Below the pieces are notes generated by a model. The model was given only the letters and a program-made list of their open reading frames with translations, had not been told where the DNA came from and did no database searches. DNA of 64,000 bases from Fictibacillus norfolkensis (GTDB lineage Bacteria; Bacillota; Bacilli; Bacillales; Fictibacillaceae), in contig NZ_JACSQM010000001.1 in NCBI RefSeq assembly GCF_014836645.1, forward strand, positions 124,001 to 188,000, read 5' to 3'. Made by a program: the position numbers and the translations under genes. This document shows, in pieces, positions 36,387-44,721 of this stretch (positions are counted from its first letter, which is position 1; every line of letters starts with the position of its first letter).

Positions 36387-37421
36387 TTATGCATTTTTGA
36401 ATTGTTTTAAAAACCGGATATCGTTCGCATAGAAATGACGAATATCATCAATTCCATATTTGAGCATCGCGATACGCTCTGGCCCCATACCAAATGCAAA
36501 ACCTGTGTATTTCTTTGAATCGAATCCAGCCATCTCAAGTACGTTCGGATGAACCATACCTGCTCCTAAGATCTCGATCCAACCTGTTTGCTTACAGATC
36601 GAACAGCCTTTTCCGCTACACTTAAAGCAAGAGATATCCATTTCGACAGATGGTTCTGTAAAAGGGAAGAAACTTGGTCGAAGACGAATTTTACGATCTT
36701 CACCGAACATTTTTTTAGCGAACGTTTCAAGCACACCTTTTAAGTCACTTAAACGAACGTTTTGGTCCACAACTAGTCCTTCGATCTGCATGAACTGATG
36801 AGAGTGTGTTGCATCATCGTTATCTCTTCGGTAAACCTTACCTGGAGAAATGATCTTCACAGGTCCTTCTCCTTCATGCTTTTCCATCGTACGTGCTTGA
36901 ACAGGTGATGTTTGTGTACGAAGAAGGATATCTTCTGTAATGAAGAATGAGTCCTGCATATCTCGAGCAGGGTGTCCCTTCGGCAAGTTTAGCGCTTCGA
37001 AATTGTAATAGTCTGTTTCTACTTCTGGTCCTTCAGCGATCGTGAAGCCCATGCTCAAGAAAAGATCTTCAATCTCGGTAACAACAGCTGTTAGCGGATG
37101 CGGATTTCCTTTCTTTACAGGTCTTCCTGGTAATGAAACATCGATCGTTTCTTTGGATAGTTTTTCTGCGATCGCTGCATTCTCAAGCTCACTTTGTTTT
37201 TTATCTAGTTCTTGTTGGATGCTGTCACGAACTTCGTTTGCATAAGCACCAATTACAGGTCTTTCTTCAGCAGACAGTTTCCCCATCCCTTTTAATACTT
37301 CAGTAATGGGTCCTTTCTTTCCTAAATAAGCTACCTTAACAGCTTGCAGATCTTTTAGATCATGAGCTTCTTTAATCTGGCCGATCGCTTCAACTTTTAG
37401 AGCTTCTAAACGGTCTTTCAC
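36387..37421 (-). CDS. pheS: Phenylalanyl-tRNA synthetase alpha chain
   Basis: 344 aa, the same length as B. subtilis, from GTG 37421 with AGGAGGGG about 9 nt upstream; the frame stays open farther up, but only through the T-box leader. Class II motifs: motif 2 around [21 protein letters not shown] and motif 3 [17 protein letters not shown]; the Phe pocket FTEPSVEMD and the [17 protein letters not shown] insertion are visible. The N-terminal coiled coil (1-85) binds tRNA. Controlled by a Phe T-box. Confidence 0.97.
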   Translation of the reverse strand: MKDRLEALKVEAIGQIKEAHDLKDLQAVKVAYLGKKGPITEVLKGMGKLSAEERPVIGAYANEVRDSIQQELDKKQSELENAAIAEKLSKETIDVSLPGRPVKKGNPHPLTAVVTEIEDLFLSMGFTIAEGPEVETDYYNFEALNLPKGHPARDMQDSFFITEDILLRTQTSPVQARTMEKHEGEGPVKIISPGKVYRRDNDDATHSHQFMQIEGLVVDQNVRLSDLKGVLETFAKKMFGEDRKIRLRPSFFPFTEPSVEMDISCFKCSGKGCSICKQTGWIEILGAGMVHPNVLEMAGFDSKKYTGFAFGMGPERIAMLKYGIDDIRHFYANDIRFLKQFKNA

Positions 37422-37445
37422 CGTGCAACCCCTCCTTAAAAATAT

Positions 37446-37690
37446 AAAAAACTCCTCATCCAATAAGGGACGAGGAGTTCGCGGTACCACCCAATTTAAC
37501 AATGAAAAATACACTGTTCACTTCATTTTAATAACGGCTTTTCACCGGTCAGCCCTACTAATCAGTTCAGGTGACAACTCAGGAGTGAATTCAATAATAC
37601 CTACCAAAGAAATGCTCACAGTCCAAGACATTTCCTCCCTTTTTGGCGGAATCATTACCTACTCTTCTCCATCTTCGTTTTTAATACTAT
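37446..37690 (-). promoter_or_regulatory. Phe T-box leader of pheST
   Basis: The T-box sequence GGGTGGTACCGCG is on the minus strand at 37480-37492, directly before the terminator ACTCCTCGTCCC...GGATGAGGAGTTTTTT (37446-37479). Upstream stem I contains GAATTCACT, giving a plausible UUC (Phe) specifier. Uncharged tRNA-Phe should favour antitermination. Confidence 0.92.
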
Positions 37691-37706
37691 TCCATTCATC
37701 TTTTTT

Positions 37707-37736
37707 ATTATATATGAAAAAATTCATTAATTGCAA
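37707..37736 (-). promoter_or_regulatory. Promoter of the pheST leader
   Basis: Minus strand TTGCAA (37731-37736), 18-bp spacer, TATAAT (37707-37712), just upstream of the T-box. Confidence 0.78.
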
Positions 37737-37750
37737 CGCTATGTCATAAA

Positions 37751-38524
37751 TTACGTTCGATTTCGCTGTAATTCATACAAAAGGATACCCGTTGCTACAG
37801 AAACGTTTAGGGACTCCGCATTTCCGAAGATCGGAATTTTCACATTCAACGTTGATTGTTGTTGAAGAATCTCCTGCACACCAGCGCCTTCATTGCCCAT
37901 GATCAAAGCAAATCCATCTACTTCAGGCGTTTCTCGCATATCCACAGAATTTTGAAGTGAAGTAGATAATACTGGCAGATCATGCTCCTTACAGCGCTCA
38001 ATAATGTCTAACAAGTTCGCTTTAACAATCGGCAGATGAAATAAAGATCCTTGCGTTGATCGAACGGTTTTACCATTGTAAAGATCCGCTGTACCCTCAC
38101 CTAAAAATACGCCATCAAGGCCAGCACTATCAGCTGTTCGAATGATCGTACCAAGATTTCCTGGGTCTTGAACGCCATCGATTAGGAGATAACGTCCACC
38201 TTTTTTGATAAGTTCTTCAGATTGATCCATCATCTCGCAAACAGCAATGATACCTTGTGGTTTCTCAGTTTCAGACAGCTGTTTCATCAATTTAGCCGGA
38301 ACAGACCAAAGCGTAAATTCTTCCTTTAACCACGCTTCATTGATCTCAAAATTTTCCTCAACGATCACATGTTGAAGTTTTGCTCCAGACGTGATTGCTT
38401 CTTCTATAAGATGAGGACCTTCAAGTAAGAATGTCCCAGATTTTTCTCGTTCTTTTTTTGTATGAAGTTTTTTCCATTGCTTCAAGGAAGTGTTGGACTC
38501 TGATTCAATGTGCTTCATATTCAA
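37751..38524 (-). CDS. ysgA: TrmH/SpoU-family RNA 2'-O-methyltransferase
   Basis: 257 aa SPOUT-class enzyme, ysgA in B. subtilis by place and sequence. N-terminal substrate-binding domain, then LLIDGVQDPGNLGTIIRTADSAG (motif 1), ALIMGNEGAGV (motif 2) and LNVSVATGILLYEL (motif 3), which form the AdoMet knot. Its RNA target, probably 23S rRNA, cannot be read from the sequence. TTG 38524 (AAGGAG 5 nt upstream) or ATG 38518 (11 nt) may be the start; the B. subtilis protein fits the ATG. Confidence 0.93.
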   Translation of the reverse strand: MNMKHIESESNTSLKQWKKLHTKKEREKSGTFLLEGPHLIEEAITSGAKLQHVIVEENFEINEAWLKEEFTLWSVPAKLMKQLSETEKPQGIIAVCEMMDQSEELIKKGGRYLLIDGVQDPGNLGTIIRTADSAGLDGVFLGEGTADLYNGKTVRSTQGSLFHLPIVKANLLDIIERCKEHDLPVLSTSLQNSVDMRETPEVDGFALIMGNEGAGVQEILQQQSTLNVKIPIFGNAESLNVSVATGILLYELQRNRT

Positions 38525-38623
38525 TTGTTCTCCTTTAAATCATAAATATTTTACTTTTTTCTCATAAAACATACTCAAAACGTACACAATAAAAAAAGAA
38601 AAAATTAATAGAGGTGCATATCC

Positions 38624-38830
38624 ATGAATCTAGACTTAAGAAAAGCTGTATTGCATAACGTTACTGGCAACAATAAAGAGCAGTTACAAGATACGATCGT
38701 AGATGCTATCGAAAGTGGAGAAGAAAAAATGCTTCCTGGTCTTGGCGTTCTTTTCGAAGTGATCTGGAAAAACTCAGATCAGCAAAAGAAGGAAGAAATC
38801 TTAAACACACTTTCAGACGGCTTGAAGTAA
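38624..38830 (+). CDS. sspI: Small acid-soluble spore protein I
   Basis: 68 aa minor spore protein; [15 protein letters not shown] and [16 protein letters not shown] are nearly invariant in SspI. Made in the forespore in B. subtilis under SigG. A CATACT box (SigG -10-like) lies about 60 bp upstream but I see no clear -35. GAGGTG serves as RBS; a strong terminator follows. Confidence 0.95.
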   Translation: MNLDLRKAVLHNVTGNNKEQLQDTIVDAIESGEEKMLPGLGVLFEVIWKNSDQQKKEEILNTLSDGLK

Positions 38831-38857
38831 AACCCGGGTTTCCGGGTTTTTTTTTCG
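38831..38857 (+). terminator. Terminator of sspI
   Basis: AACCCGG GTTT CCGGGTT followed by nine T. Confidence 0.92.
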
Positions 38858-38881
38858 TTAGAGCATAAGGTTGTTATCCTA

Positions 38882-39382
38882 TTAATAGCCCGTATCTTGA
38901 CGTTTATGATTCACTGCATTCTTTTCAAAATAAGCAGCTTCGATCTCTTCAAAAGTAAAGCCTAGTTTTACACCAAGTCCTAAAAATTCGTCAAAAAACG
39001 TTTGAAACTCATCGTTTGATAAGGATCTAGAACCGTTTTGATAAAGAGTTAGAAATAAAGAATTTATATCTATCTTGTCCATTTTCTCGCTAAGATCAAC
39101 CTCATCTGTCATCTTAACCTCATTAAATCCCAAATCTAAACCAATCGATAAGACAAAATGTAGCCCGTCTACATATTCTTCTAAGATTACTTCTTTTTCA
39201 GACGCTGGACGTTTACTCCAATATTTAAAGCATCTTGTCTCATTGGCCAGCTCCCCAAGCTCAACAAGAAATGCTAATCTTCTCTGTTCAAATAATGATG
39301 AGTTATCAAGATTATGTTCTTTTACAATGCGCATGTTCAATTCGCTCTGCATAGAAAAGAGTTCTTTAATTTTCATGTCCAT
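38882..39382 (-). CDS. dUTPase-like all-alpha NTP pyrophosphohydrolase
   Basis: 166 aa. Metal-binding helices carry ELGELANETRCFKYWS and EEYVDGLHFVLSIG, the E-x2-E ... E-x2-D pattern of dimeric dUTPase/MazG-like enzymes (dUTPase_2 group). It probably hydrolyses dUTP or a related dNTP to the monophosphate; the substrate is inferred from the family only. Start ATG 39382 (GGCAGGGATGGAC upstream) or ATG 39376. Convergent with sspI, monocistronic. Confidence 0.85.
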   Translation of the reverse strand: MDMKIKELFSMQSELNMRIVKEHNLDNSSLFEQRRLAFLVELGELANETRCFKYWSKRPASEKEVILEEYVDGLHFVLSIGLDLGFNEVKMTDEVDLSEKMDKIDINSLFLTLYQNGSRSLSNDEFQTFFDEFLGLGVKLGFTFEEIEAAYFEKNAVNHKRQDTGY

Positions 39383-39570
39383 CCCTGCCTTTCATACCTA
39401 AGCTATTATAACGTTTTCTAGTCCTACATTCGAGGATGAATTTTTATAATGAAAACCAAGTAAAATTATGTCGCAAATTGCAAACTCGCCGCTATATTGC
39501 AAAAACTCGCCGGATTATCTATCAAATTTAAAGAATTAACATCTTCTATGCGGCTTAGTTCTGTACCTAA

Positions 39571-39605
39571 CATAAAAAAAGCACACCTTATGCAGGCATG
39601 CGCTG
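39571..39605 (-). terminator. Terminator of the VTT-domain gene
   Basis: Minus strand GCATGCC...GGTGTGC with two G-U pairs, then TTTTTTT; it overlaps the 3' end of the gene. Confidence 0.6.
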
Positions 39606-40190
39606 TTTTTGCTGCTCTTCTTTCTCTTCCTCAAAGAACTCACTCCATTTGATCACCCATTCTTTTCTTCTCAATAAGTAAAACAATACAGACAAGACAA
39701 TAATAATAGCTGCAGAAGTAACGAGCGATAGAGACAGCAACACCGAACCGAACGAAGAATAAAAAATAGCGATCGGAACGTTTGATATGATACTAGCCTT
39801 TGTATACTCTTTAAAATTTGATGAAATCTCGATCAAGCATAGACTCAGCAGATGAAAATGCATGAAGGGAATCATTTTTAAAATGGCAATCTGACCTACC
39901 GAAAACGGCATACGTTTTCCAATCCACTTTTTTTGCAGCTTTTTTACTTTTTTCATCAGTTTCGGCATACTTTTCATTCCCCAGTAGAAAAGAACACTCG
40001 AGAGCGTGATTCCGATGACTGAATAGAACGCGCCTGCAACTGCTCCAAACAAGATGCCTCCTGTAAGACAGATCAAGCCCACCGGAAGAAAAAAGAACTG
40101 TCGAAACGCTTGAAGAAGAATGAACAATAAAGGGGCAAAGATTCCACTAAACTTGAGCACCTCGATGAACACACCACTATTGTCTAACAC
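39588..40190 (-). CDS. TVP38/TMEM64 (VTT/DedA-like) membrane protein
   Basis: 200 aa from GTG 40190, which has GGGGGG 8 nt upstream; the frame extends to 40265 without support. Five or six membrane helices. The VTT core is recognisable as LPVGLICLTGGILFG with the following FYSVIGITLSSVLFYWG and a later ILKMIPFMHFHLLSLCLI re-entrant region. A C-terminal acidic tail ends EEEKEEQQKQRMPA. The superfamily includes lipid-scramblase-like and undecaprenyl-phosphate carriers. A paralogue, ytxB, lies between dnaI and ytxC in B. subtilis but not here, so this may be the relocated copy. Confidence 0.85.
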   Translation of the reverse strand: MLDNSGVFIEVLKFSGIFAPLLFILLQAFRQFFFLPVGLICLTGGILFGAVAGAFYSVIGITLSSVLFYWGMKSMPKLMKKVKKLQKKWIGKRMPFSVGQIAILKMIPFMHFHLLSLCLIEISSNFKEYTKASIISNVPIAIFYSSFGSVLLSLSLVTSAAIIIVLSVLFYLLRRKEWVIKWSEFFEEEKEEQQKQRMPA

Positions 40191-40337
40191 GCACTCATCC
40201 CCCCTTAAGTCAGCATATGACAGAAGACGAGCTCTGTATGACAGAATGTTCGTATGCATAAACACTACTTCTTTTTGACACCTTAAATATAGATTGTTTG
40301 CTTACATAGTTCTTAGTTTCTTAGGAGGAGTCCGATC

Positions 40338-41678
40338 ATGGATACAGTTGTACTTGCGAGAGCGTTCTTTGGTACATCACTAGGTTTTCATATAATATTT
40401 GCAACACTTGGTGTGGGTCTTCCTTTGATGATCGTTATCGCCGAAATCATACATCAAGTGAAAGGTGACAATGATTATGCCATCATGGCTAAGCGCTGGA
40501 CAAAGGCGTTTGCTGTTTTGTTAGGGGTGGCTATCCCATCAGGGACGATCGTCGGCGTACAATTATCTTTATTGTGGCCAGGATTTATGGAAATCGTAGG
40601 AAAGGTTATCTCCCTTCCCTTTCAGATTGAGATTTTCGCTTTCTTTTTAGAAGCCTTGTTCATGTCTATTTACGTGTATGCGGCTGACAGGTTACCGAGA
40701 TATTTCCGTTTGATCTCTGTATTCTTTGTAGCACTTGGTGCTGTTGCGTCCGCCATCTTAATTTCAGCCGTTAATACGTGGATGAATACACCGGATGGAT
40801 TTAAGATCAAACCAGATGGGACGATCTATGATGTCTCCCCTTGGGATGCTTTCTTCAATCCTAGCTTTCTATCCTCTTCCTTTCACGTTGCCATAACCGC
40901 TTATATGACCGGCGCTTTTGCCGTTGCTTCTGTAGCAGCGTTTAAACTTTTAAAGAAGCGACCTGAACGCGAACGAGCTTATCATTTAAAAGGGTTGTTC
41001 ATGTCTCTTACCGTCGCTCTTTTGATGAGCTTTGTCTCTGCGGTTTCTGGGCATCATTCCGCCCAGATTCTGCACCAGCATTCTCCTGAAAAACTAGCAG
41101 CTGCAGAAGGGCTGTTTGAGACTCAAAGGTATGCACCACTTGCTATAGGAGGTTATACAGATCCAAAGACCGAGGAAGTGAAATACGGAATCGAAATCCC
41201 TTGGGCACTTAGCTGGCTTGCTGCTGGAAAGTTCGATACTGAAGTAAAAGGACTGTACGAGTTTCCTCGAGAAACATGGCCACCTTTTTATGTACACACA
41301 CTCTTTAACTTAATGGTAGGGATTGGAACACTTTTATTAGGACTTGCAGCAGTTGCTTTAGCATACTGGTGGTTCTTCGTAAAAAGAAAAGGAAAACAGT
41401 TTCCAAAGTGGCTGTTATGGTCTCTTGTTTTATCCGGACCACTTTCTATGCTCGGCATTGAGTTCGGCTGGGTATTTAGCTGTAGCGGAAGACAACCATG
41501 GACCATCTATCGCGTTCAGACGACGGCCGAGGCTGCAACTAAGAATGAAGATCTTGGCGTGCTCTTCCTGTTATTTTTAGGCTTATATGCGCTACTCAGC
41601 GTGTTAACCGTTTTGATTTTAACAGCTTATTTCAAACGAAACCCTGTTTCAAAAGATATGGAAAAACTTCAGAGTTAG
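40338..41678 (+). CDS. ythA: Cytochrome bd-type quinol oxidase subunit I (YthA type)
   Basis: 446 aa, nine membrane helices. Haem ligands and quinol-site residues sit in LARAFFGTSLGFHIIFATLG (His about 18), the GIPSG-like AIPSGTIVGVQLSLLWPGFM region and LPFQIEIFAFFLEALFMSIYVY. The GRQPW motif is in FGWVFSCSGRQPW; this Cys-containing version resembles B. subtilis YthA rather than CydA. Short Q loop, as in the cyanide-insensitive group. RBS AGGAGGAG; followed by subunit II after 16 nt. Confidence 0.92.
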   Translation: MDTVVLARAFFGTSLGFHIIFATLGVGLPLMIVIAEIIHQVKGDNDYAIMAKRWTKAFAVLLGVAIPSGTIVGVQLSLLWPGFMEIVGKVISLPFQIEIFAFFLEALFMSIYVYAADRLPRYFRLISVFFVALGAVASAILISAVNTWMNTPDGFKIKPDGTIYDVSPWDAFFNPSFLSSSFHVAITAYMTGAFAVASVAAFKLLKKRPERERAYHLKGLFMSLTVALLMSFVSAVSGHHSAQILHQHSPEKLAAAEGLFETQRYAPLAIGGYTDPKTEEVKYGIEIPWALSWLAAGKFDTEVKGLYEFPRETWPPFYVHTLFNLMVGIGTLLLGLAAVALAYWWFFVKRKGKQFPKWLLWSLVLSGPLSMLGIEFGWVFSCSGRQPWTIYRVQTTAEAATKNEDLGVLFLLFLGLYALLSVLTVLILTAYFKRNPVSKDMEKLQS

Positions 41679-41694
41679 AAAGGAGGAATGAAGG

Positions 41695-42720
41695 ATGAGC
41701 GAAGAAGTTTTAGCGATTCTGATGATGTGGACCTTTATCTTTATCTATAGTATTTTCGGTTCGATCGATTTTGGTTCTGGATTTTGGGCGATGATCTATA
41801 ACAATCATAAGACGATGGCTGGAAGAATCGCGAATCGTTTCTTGTCTCCCACTTGGGAAATTACAAACACGTTCTTAGTACTTTTAGTGGTTGCGTTCGT
41901 TGGTTTCTTTCCAAAAGGTGCATACACTCTCGGAACGGTCATGCTCGTTCCAGTTTCTTTAATTCTCTTCTTACTTGCTATCCGAAGTGCATTCATGGTG
42001 TTCTCGTATTCAGTTCAAGGATATCGCAGAACGATGTTTATCATCTCAGGCATCTCTGGCCTACTTATTCCATCCCTGTTGATTGCCGTGCTTCCTATCT
42101 CACAAGGTGGATTTATCGCGGTTGATGGAGATACACAGAGCTTATTGCTCTCAAAGCTGCTCACAAGTCCAACACTCTATTTGTACGTGCTATTCGGCCT
42201 TACATCTGAGTTGTATCTTTCGTCGCTGTTTTTAGCGGATTACGCAAGAGTCTCTAAAAAAGAGGATGCATATAGGTTATATCGAAGCAATGCGATTCTG
42301 TTAGGACCACTGACGCTACTCGCTGCGCTATTCACATTACTATTCATAACACCAGAATCGCGCTGGCTCATCGATAATCTAATGGATCAAAAAATTTGGT
42401 TTATTCTTTCATTGGTCGCCTTTCTTATTGCATACTTTTCTCTATGGTGGCCAAAACAAAACCGCCCAGGAATTGGACGGCCGCGTCTTACACTATTAGC
42501 AACTGTTTTACAATATGGTCTTGCAAGCGTAGGTTATGGATTAGCTCATCTGCCTTACATCGTATATCCTGATTTAACAATCTATGAGGCGTTTACTGCA
42601 CCAGAAACATTTTATTCTTTAATGATTATGTATATCGTAGGTCTTGCCATCTTGGCACCAGGTTTCTATATTTTCTGGAGGTTGTTCTTAAAAGACAAAC
42701 GATATCTTCAACAAGAATAG
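41695..42720 (+). CDS. ythB: Cytochrome bd-type quinol oxidase subunit II (YthB type)
   Basis: 341 aa, about eight membrane helices, starting MSEEVLAILMMWTFIFIYSIFGSIDFGSGFW, where the early acidic and GSGFW residues mark CydB-like proteins. It stabilises the haem d site with subunit I. AAAGGAGG RBS. The gene ends 3 nt from the convergent DUF1294 gene, with no hairpin between them. Confidence 0.92.
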   Translation: MSEEVLAILMMWTFIFIYSIFGSIDFGSGFWAMIYNNHKTMAGRIANRFLSPTWEITNTFLVLLVVAFVGFFPKGAYTLGTVMLVPVSLILFLLAIRSAFMVFSYSVQGYRRTMFIISGISGLLIPSLLIAVLPISQGGFIAVDGDTQSLLLSKLLTSPTLYLYVLFGLTSELYLSSLFLADYARVSKKEDAYRLYRSNAILLGPLTLLAALFTLLFITPESRWLIDNLMDQKIWFILSLVAFLIAYFSLWWPKQNRPGIGRPRLTLLATVLQYGLASVGYGLAHLPYIVYPDLTIYEAFTAPETFYSLMIMYIVGLAILAPGFYIFWRLFLKDKRYLQQE

Positions 42721-42723
42721 TTT

Positions 42724-42975
42724 TTATATAAACCAGCCTGCTAAAACCGTTATAAACATACTTAAAAGAGGCAGCCCGTAACGAAATGAAGGATGCTTAG
42801 TCTTATGACGTAACTTTTTCATAGCTAGCCACATACCCGGTGCTCCACCAATAATAGCGATCAGCCAAAGCCTCGCTTCAGGTGTACGCCATTCGCCCTT
42901 TTTAGCAGATAACTTGTCTCTTTTCATAACATAATAAGCGGCTACGTTTAAAATGATTAGATAAATGATTAACAC
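42724..42975 (-). CDS. ysdA: DUF1294 membrane protein
   Basis: 83 aa with two or three membrane helices. KRDKLSAKKGEWRTPEARL and IIGGAPGMWLAMKKLRHKTKHPSF are the family signature. B. subtilis ysdA occupies the same place after rplT. GTG 42975 start with AAGGG upstream. Function unknown. Confidence 0.88.
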   Translation of the reverse strand: MLIIYLIILNVAAYYVMKRDKLSAKKGEWRTPEARLWLIAIIGGAPGMWLAMKKLRHKTKHPSFRYGLPLLSMFITVLAGWFI

Positions 42976-43000
42976 CTTGTTGTTTCCCTTCAGAATGAAA

Positions 43001-43035
43001 AAAGATCATCTCCATCAAATGAGGAAATGATCTTT
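43001..43035 (-). terminator. Terminator of infC-rpmI-rplT
   Basis: GATCAT..CC / GG..ATGATC hairpin flanked by AAAA and TTTT on both sides, 14 nt past the rplT stop. Confidence 0.85.
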
Positions 43036-43048
43036 TCTTTTTTTCTAC

Positions 43049-43408
43049 TTAAGCTTTTAGGCTGTCTTTAGCTTTTGAAGCTAATTCAGTGAAAGCTTTT
43101 TCGTCTGTGATAGCAATTTCAGAAAGCATCTTACGGTTGATGTCGATACCCGCAAGTTTAAGACCGTGCATTAAACGGCTGTAAGAAAGACCGTTTGTAC
43201 GAGCAGCAGCATTGATACGAGTGATCCAAAGCTTACGGAAGTCACGCTTCTTTTGACGACGGTCACGGTAAGCGTACATAAGGGATTTGAATACTTGTTG
43301 TTGTGCTACTTTAAATAATTTATGTTTGGAACCGAAATAGCCTTTAGCTAGTTTAAGAACTTTTTTACGACGACGACGTGTTACATAGCCACCTTTTACT
43401 CTTGGCAT
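43049..43408 (-). CDS. rplT: 50S ribosomal protein L20
   Basis: 119 aa, basic helical 23S rRNA-binding protein needed early in 50S assembly. [19 protein letters not shown] and [21 protein letters not shown] are characteristic. In B. subtilis it represses its own operon through the leader RNA, a counterpart of which lies upstream of infC here. Confidence 0.98.
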   Translation of the reverse strand: MPRVKGGYVTRRRRKKVLKLAKGYFGSKHKLFKVAQQQVFKSLMYAYRDRRQKKRDFRKLWITRINAAARTNGLSYSRLMHGLKLAGIDINRKMLSEIAITDEKAFTELASKAKDSLKA

Positions 43409-43446
43409 ATTAAAAACCTCCTATTTTTAAATCGATTAATAAACGA

Positions 43447-43650
43447 TTAACGTTTTTTGTAAGTTAACAATGTACGGATACGCTTGTAGTCACCGCTGTG
43501 AACAAGTTTCGCTTTACGAAGCTTACGCTTAGCTTTAGTAGACTTGTTAGCAAATAAGTGACTAGTAAAAGCGCGAGCACGCTTTAATTTACCTGATCCA
43601 GTTTTTCTAAAGCGCTTCGCAGCACCTTTATGAGTTTTCATTTTAGGCAT
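43447..43650 (-). CDS. rpmI: 50S ribosomal protein L35
   Basis: 67 aa basic protein: [20 protein letters not shown], then [15 protein letters not shown]. Second gene of infC-rpmI-rplT, 24 nt after infC. Confidence 0.98.
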   Translation of the reverse strand: MPKMKTHKGAAKRFRKTGSGKLKRARAFTSHLFANKSTKAKRKLRKAKLVHSGDYKRIRTLLTYKKR

Positions 43651-43674
43651 AATGGTTATCCTCCCTGGTAAAAA

Positions 43675-44190
43675 TTATTTTTCGGCTTTAGGCGCAAGGA
43701 TAAGGAACATGCTACGACCTTCCATTTTCGGTTTTGTTTCAACCGTAGAAAGATCTTCACATTCTTTCGCTAACTTCTCCAATACCGTTTTTCCGATTTG
43801 AGAATGAGTGATTGCACGTCCACGGAAACGAATGCTTGCCTTTACTTTGTCACCTTTTTCAAGGAACTTACGGGCATTTTTAAGCTTTGTATTAAAATCG
43901 TTTTCCTCAATTGTTGGACTTAGACGAATCTCTTTAGTCGTAATGACCTTTTGATTTTTTCGTGCTTCACGATCTTTACGTTGTTGCTCGTATTTAAACT
44001 TACCGTAGTCCATGATACGACATACTGGCGGTTTAGCAGTTGCAGCAACGAGTACAAGGTCAAGATTTGCGTTTACAGCAAGGTCTAAAGCTTCCTGTCT
44101 AGTTTTAATGCCAAGCTGGCTTCCATCAGGTCCGATTAAGCGAACCTCACGAGCACGAATACCTTCATTGACAGACATGTCCTTACTAAT
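43675..44190 (-). CDS. infC: Translation initiation factor IF-3
   Basis: 171 aa if started at ATT 44190 ([16 protein letters not shown]...), as in B. subtilis, where AUU is the known start. GGAGGTGA lies 6 nt before the ATT, ideal spacing, whereas the ATG at 44178 is 18 nt away. It binds the 30S subunit, prevents 50S joining and checks the start codon; the rare AUU allows self-limitation. N-domain about 8-80, C-domain 90-171 ([20 protein letters not shown]). Confidence 0.95.
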   Translation of the reverse strand: MSKDMSVNEGIRAREVRLIGPDGSQLGIKTRQEALDLAVNANLDLVLVAATAKPPVCRIMDYGKFKYEQQRKDREARKNQKVITTKEIRLSPTIEENDFNTKLKNARKFLEKGDKVKASIRFRGRAITHSQIGKTVLEKLAKECEDLSTVETKPKMEGRSMFLILAPKAEK

Positions 44191-44255
44191 AGTAAGTCAC
44201 CTCCAAATTTTTTCAGTGAGCGTTTTAAAACACTCGACTTGTTATTTCTGCAAAT

Positions 44256-44420
44256 AAAAAAAGCGTCGGCGCAACGATCACCCACACATAGTAAACCGGC
44301 TATGTACACTTTGACATGCCTGAATATCCATCTACCCATCAACAGCCTTTCTTGGCGTCGAGTCAGGTGAGAAGCGGGTGCTTCTGCTTGTTTGATGCTT
44401 TTGCTTATTTTATTAACCTT
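44256..44420 (-). promoter_or_regulatory. L20-type leader of infC-rpmI-rplT
   Basis: About 230 nt leader from the promoter at 44425 to infC. On the minus strand it has AGCAGAAGCACCCGCTTCTC, ACCTGA near 44370-44395, ACATAG/CTATGT hairpin arms near 44285-44310 and a GC-rich stretch, then TTTTTTT (44256-44262). This matches the general build of the Bacillus L20 autoregulatory leader, in which L20 promotes premature termination. Confidence 0.8.
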
Positions 44421-44424
44421 ACAT

Positions 44425-44454
44425 ACTATAACACATTGGAGATATGCGTGTCAA
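44425..44454 (-). promoter_or_regulatory. Promoter of infC-rpmI-rplT
   Basis: Minus strand TTGACA (44449-44454), 18-bp spacer, TATAGT (44425-44430). Confidence 0.82.
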
Positions 44455-44547
44455 TCAACGAATGTAATAACAGCAACGAAATTAATTTTACTTCGTTTAC
44501 GAAAGGATTGCAAGAGTTTTTTTATTTGCCTTTTCGGTTTTGGAGTT

Positions 44548-44663
44548 TTACTGTCCACTCTTGAGTAATTACTGTCTACTTTTTTAGATTTACTGTCCAC
44601 TTTTGAGTACATACTGTCCACTTTCAGTAATTTACTGTCCACATTGAGCATTTTACTGTCCAC
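44548..44663 (-). repeat. 21-bp tandem repeat, six units
   Basis: CTGTCC (once CTGTCT) recurs at 44551, 44572, 44593, 44614, 44635 and 44656, exactly every 21 bp. The unit is roughly TTTACTGTCCACTTTTGAG with variable ends. Read on the minus strand from GTG 44663 it encodes heptapeptides of the form VDSKxxK. That frame stays open to 44451 but has a weak RBS and runs into the infC -35 box. The region between the repeat and the promoter shows nothing else. Confidence 0.85.
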
Positions 44664-44676
44664 TTTTCATTTTCCT

Positions 44677-44707
44677 ATAAAAAAGACGGCCAATTCAACA
44701 TTGGCCG
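44677..44707 (-). terminator. Terminator of thrS
   Basis: CGGCCAAT...ATTGGCCG hairpin with TTTTTTAT on the minus exit. Confidence 0.9.
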
Positions 44708-44721
44708 CTCTCTCAATAACC

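Noticed and set aside
44548-44663. CRISPR-like array
   Set aside because: The units are directly adjacent with a 21-bp period; there are no unique spacers of 25-40 bp and no cas genes.
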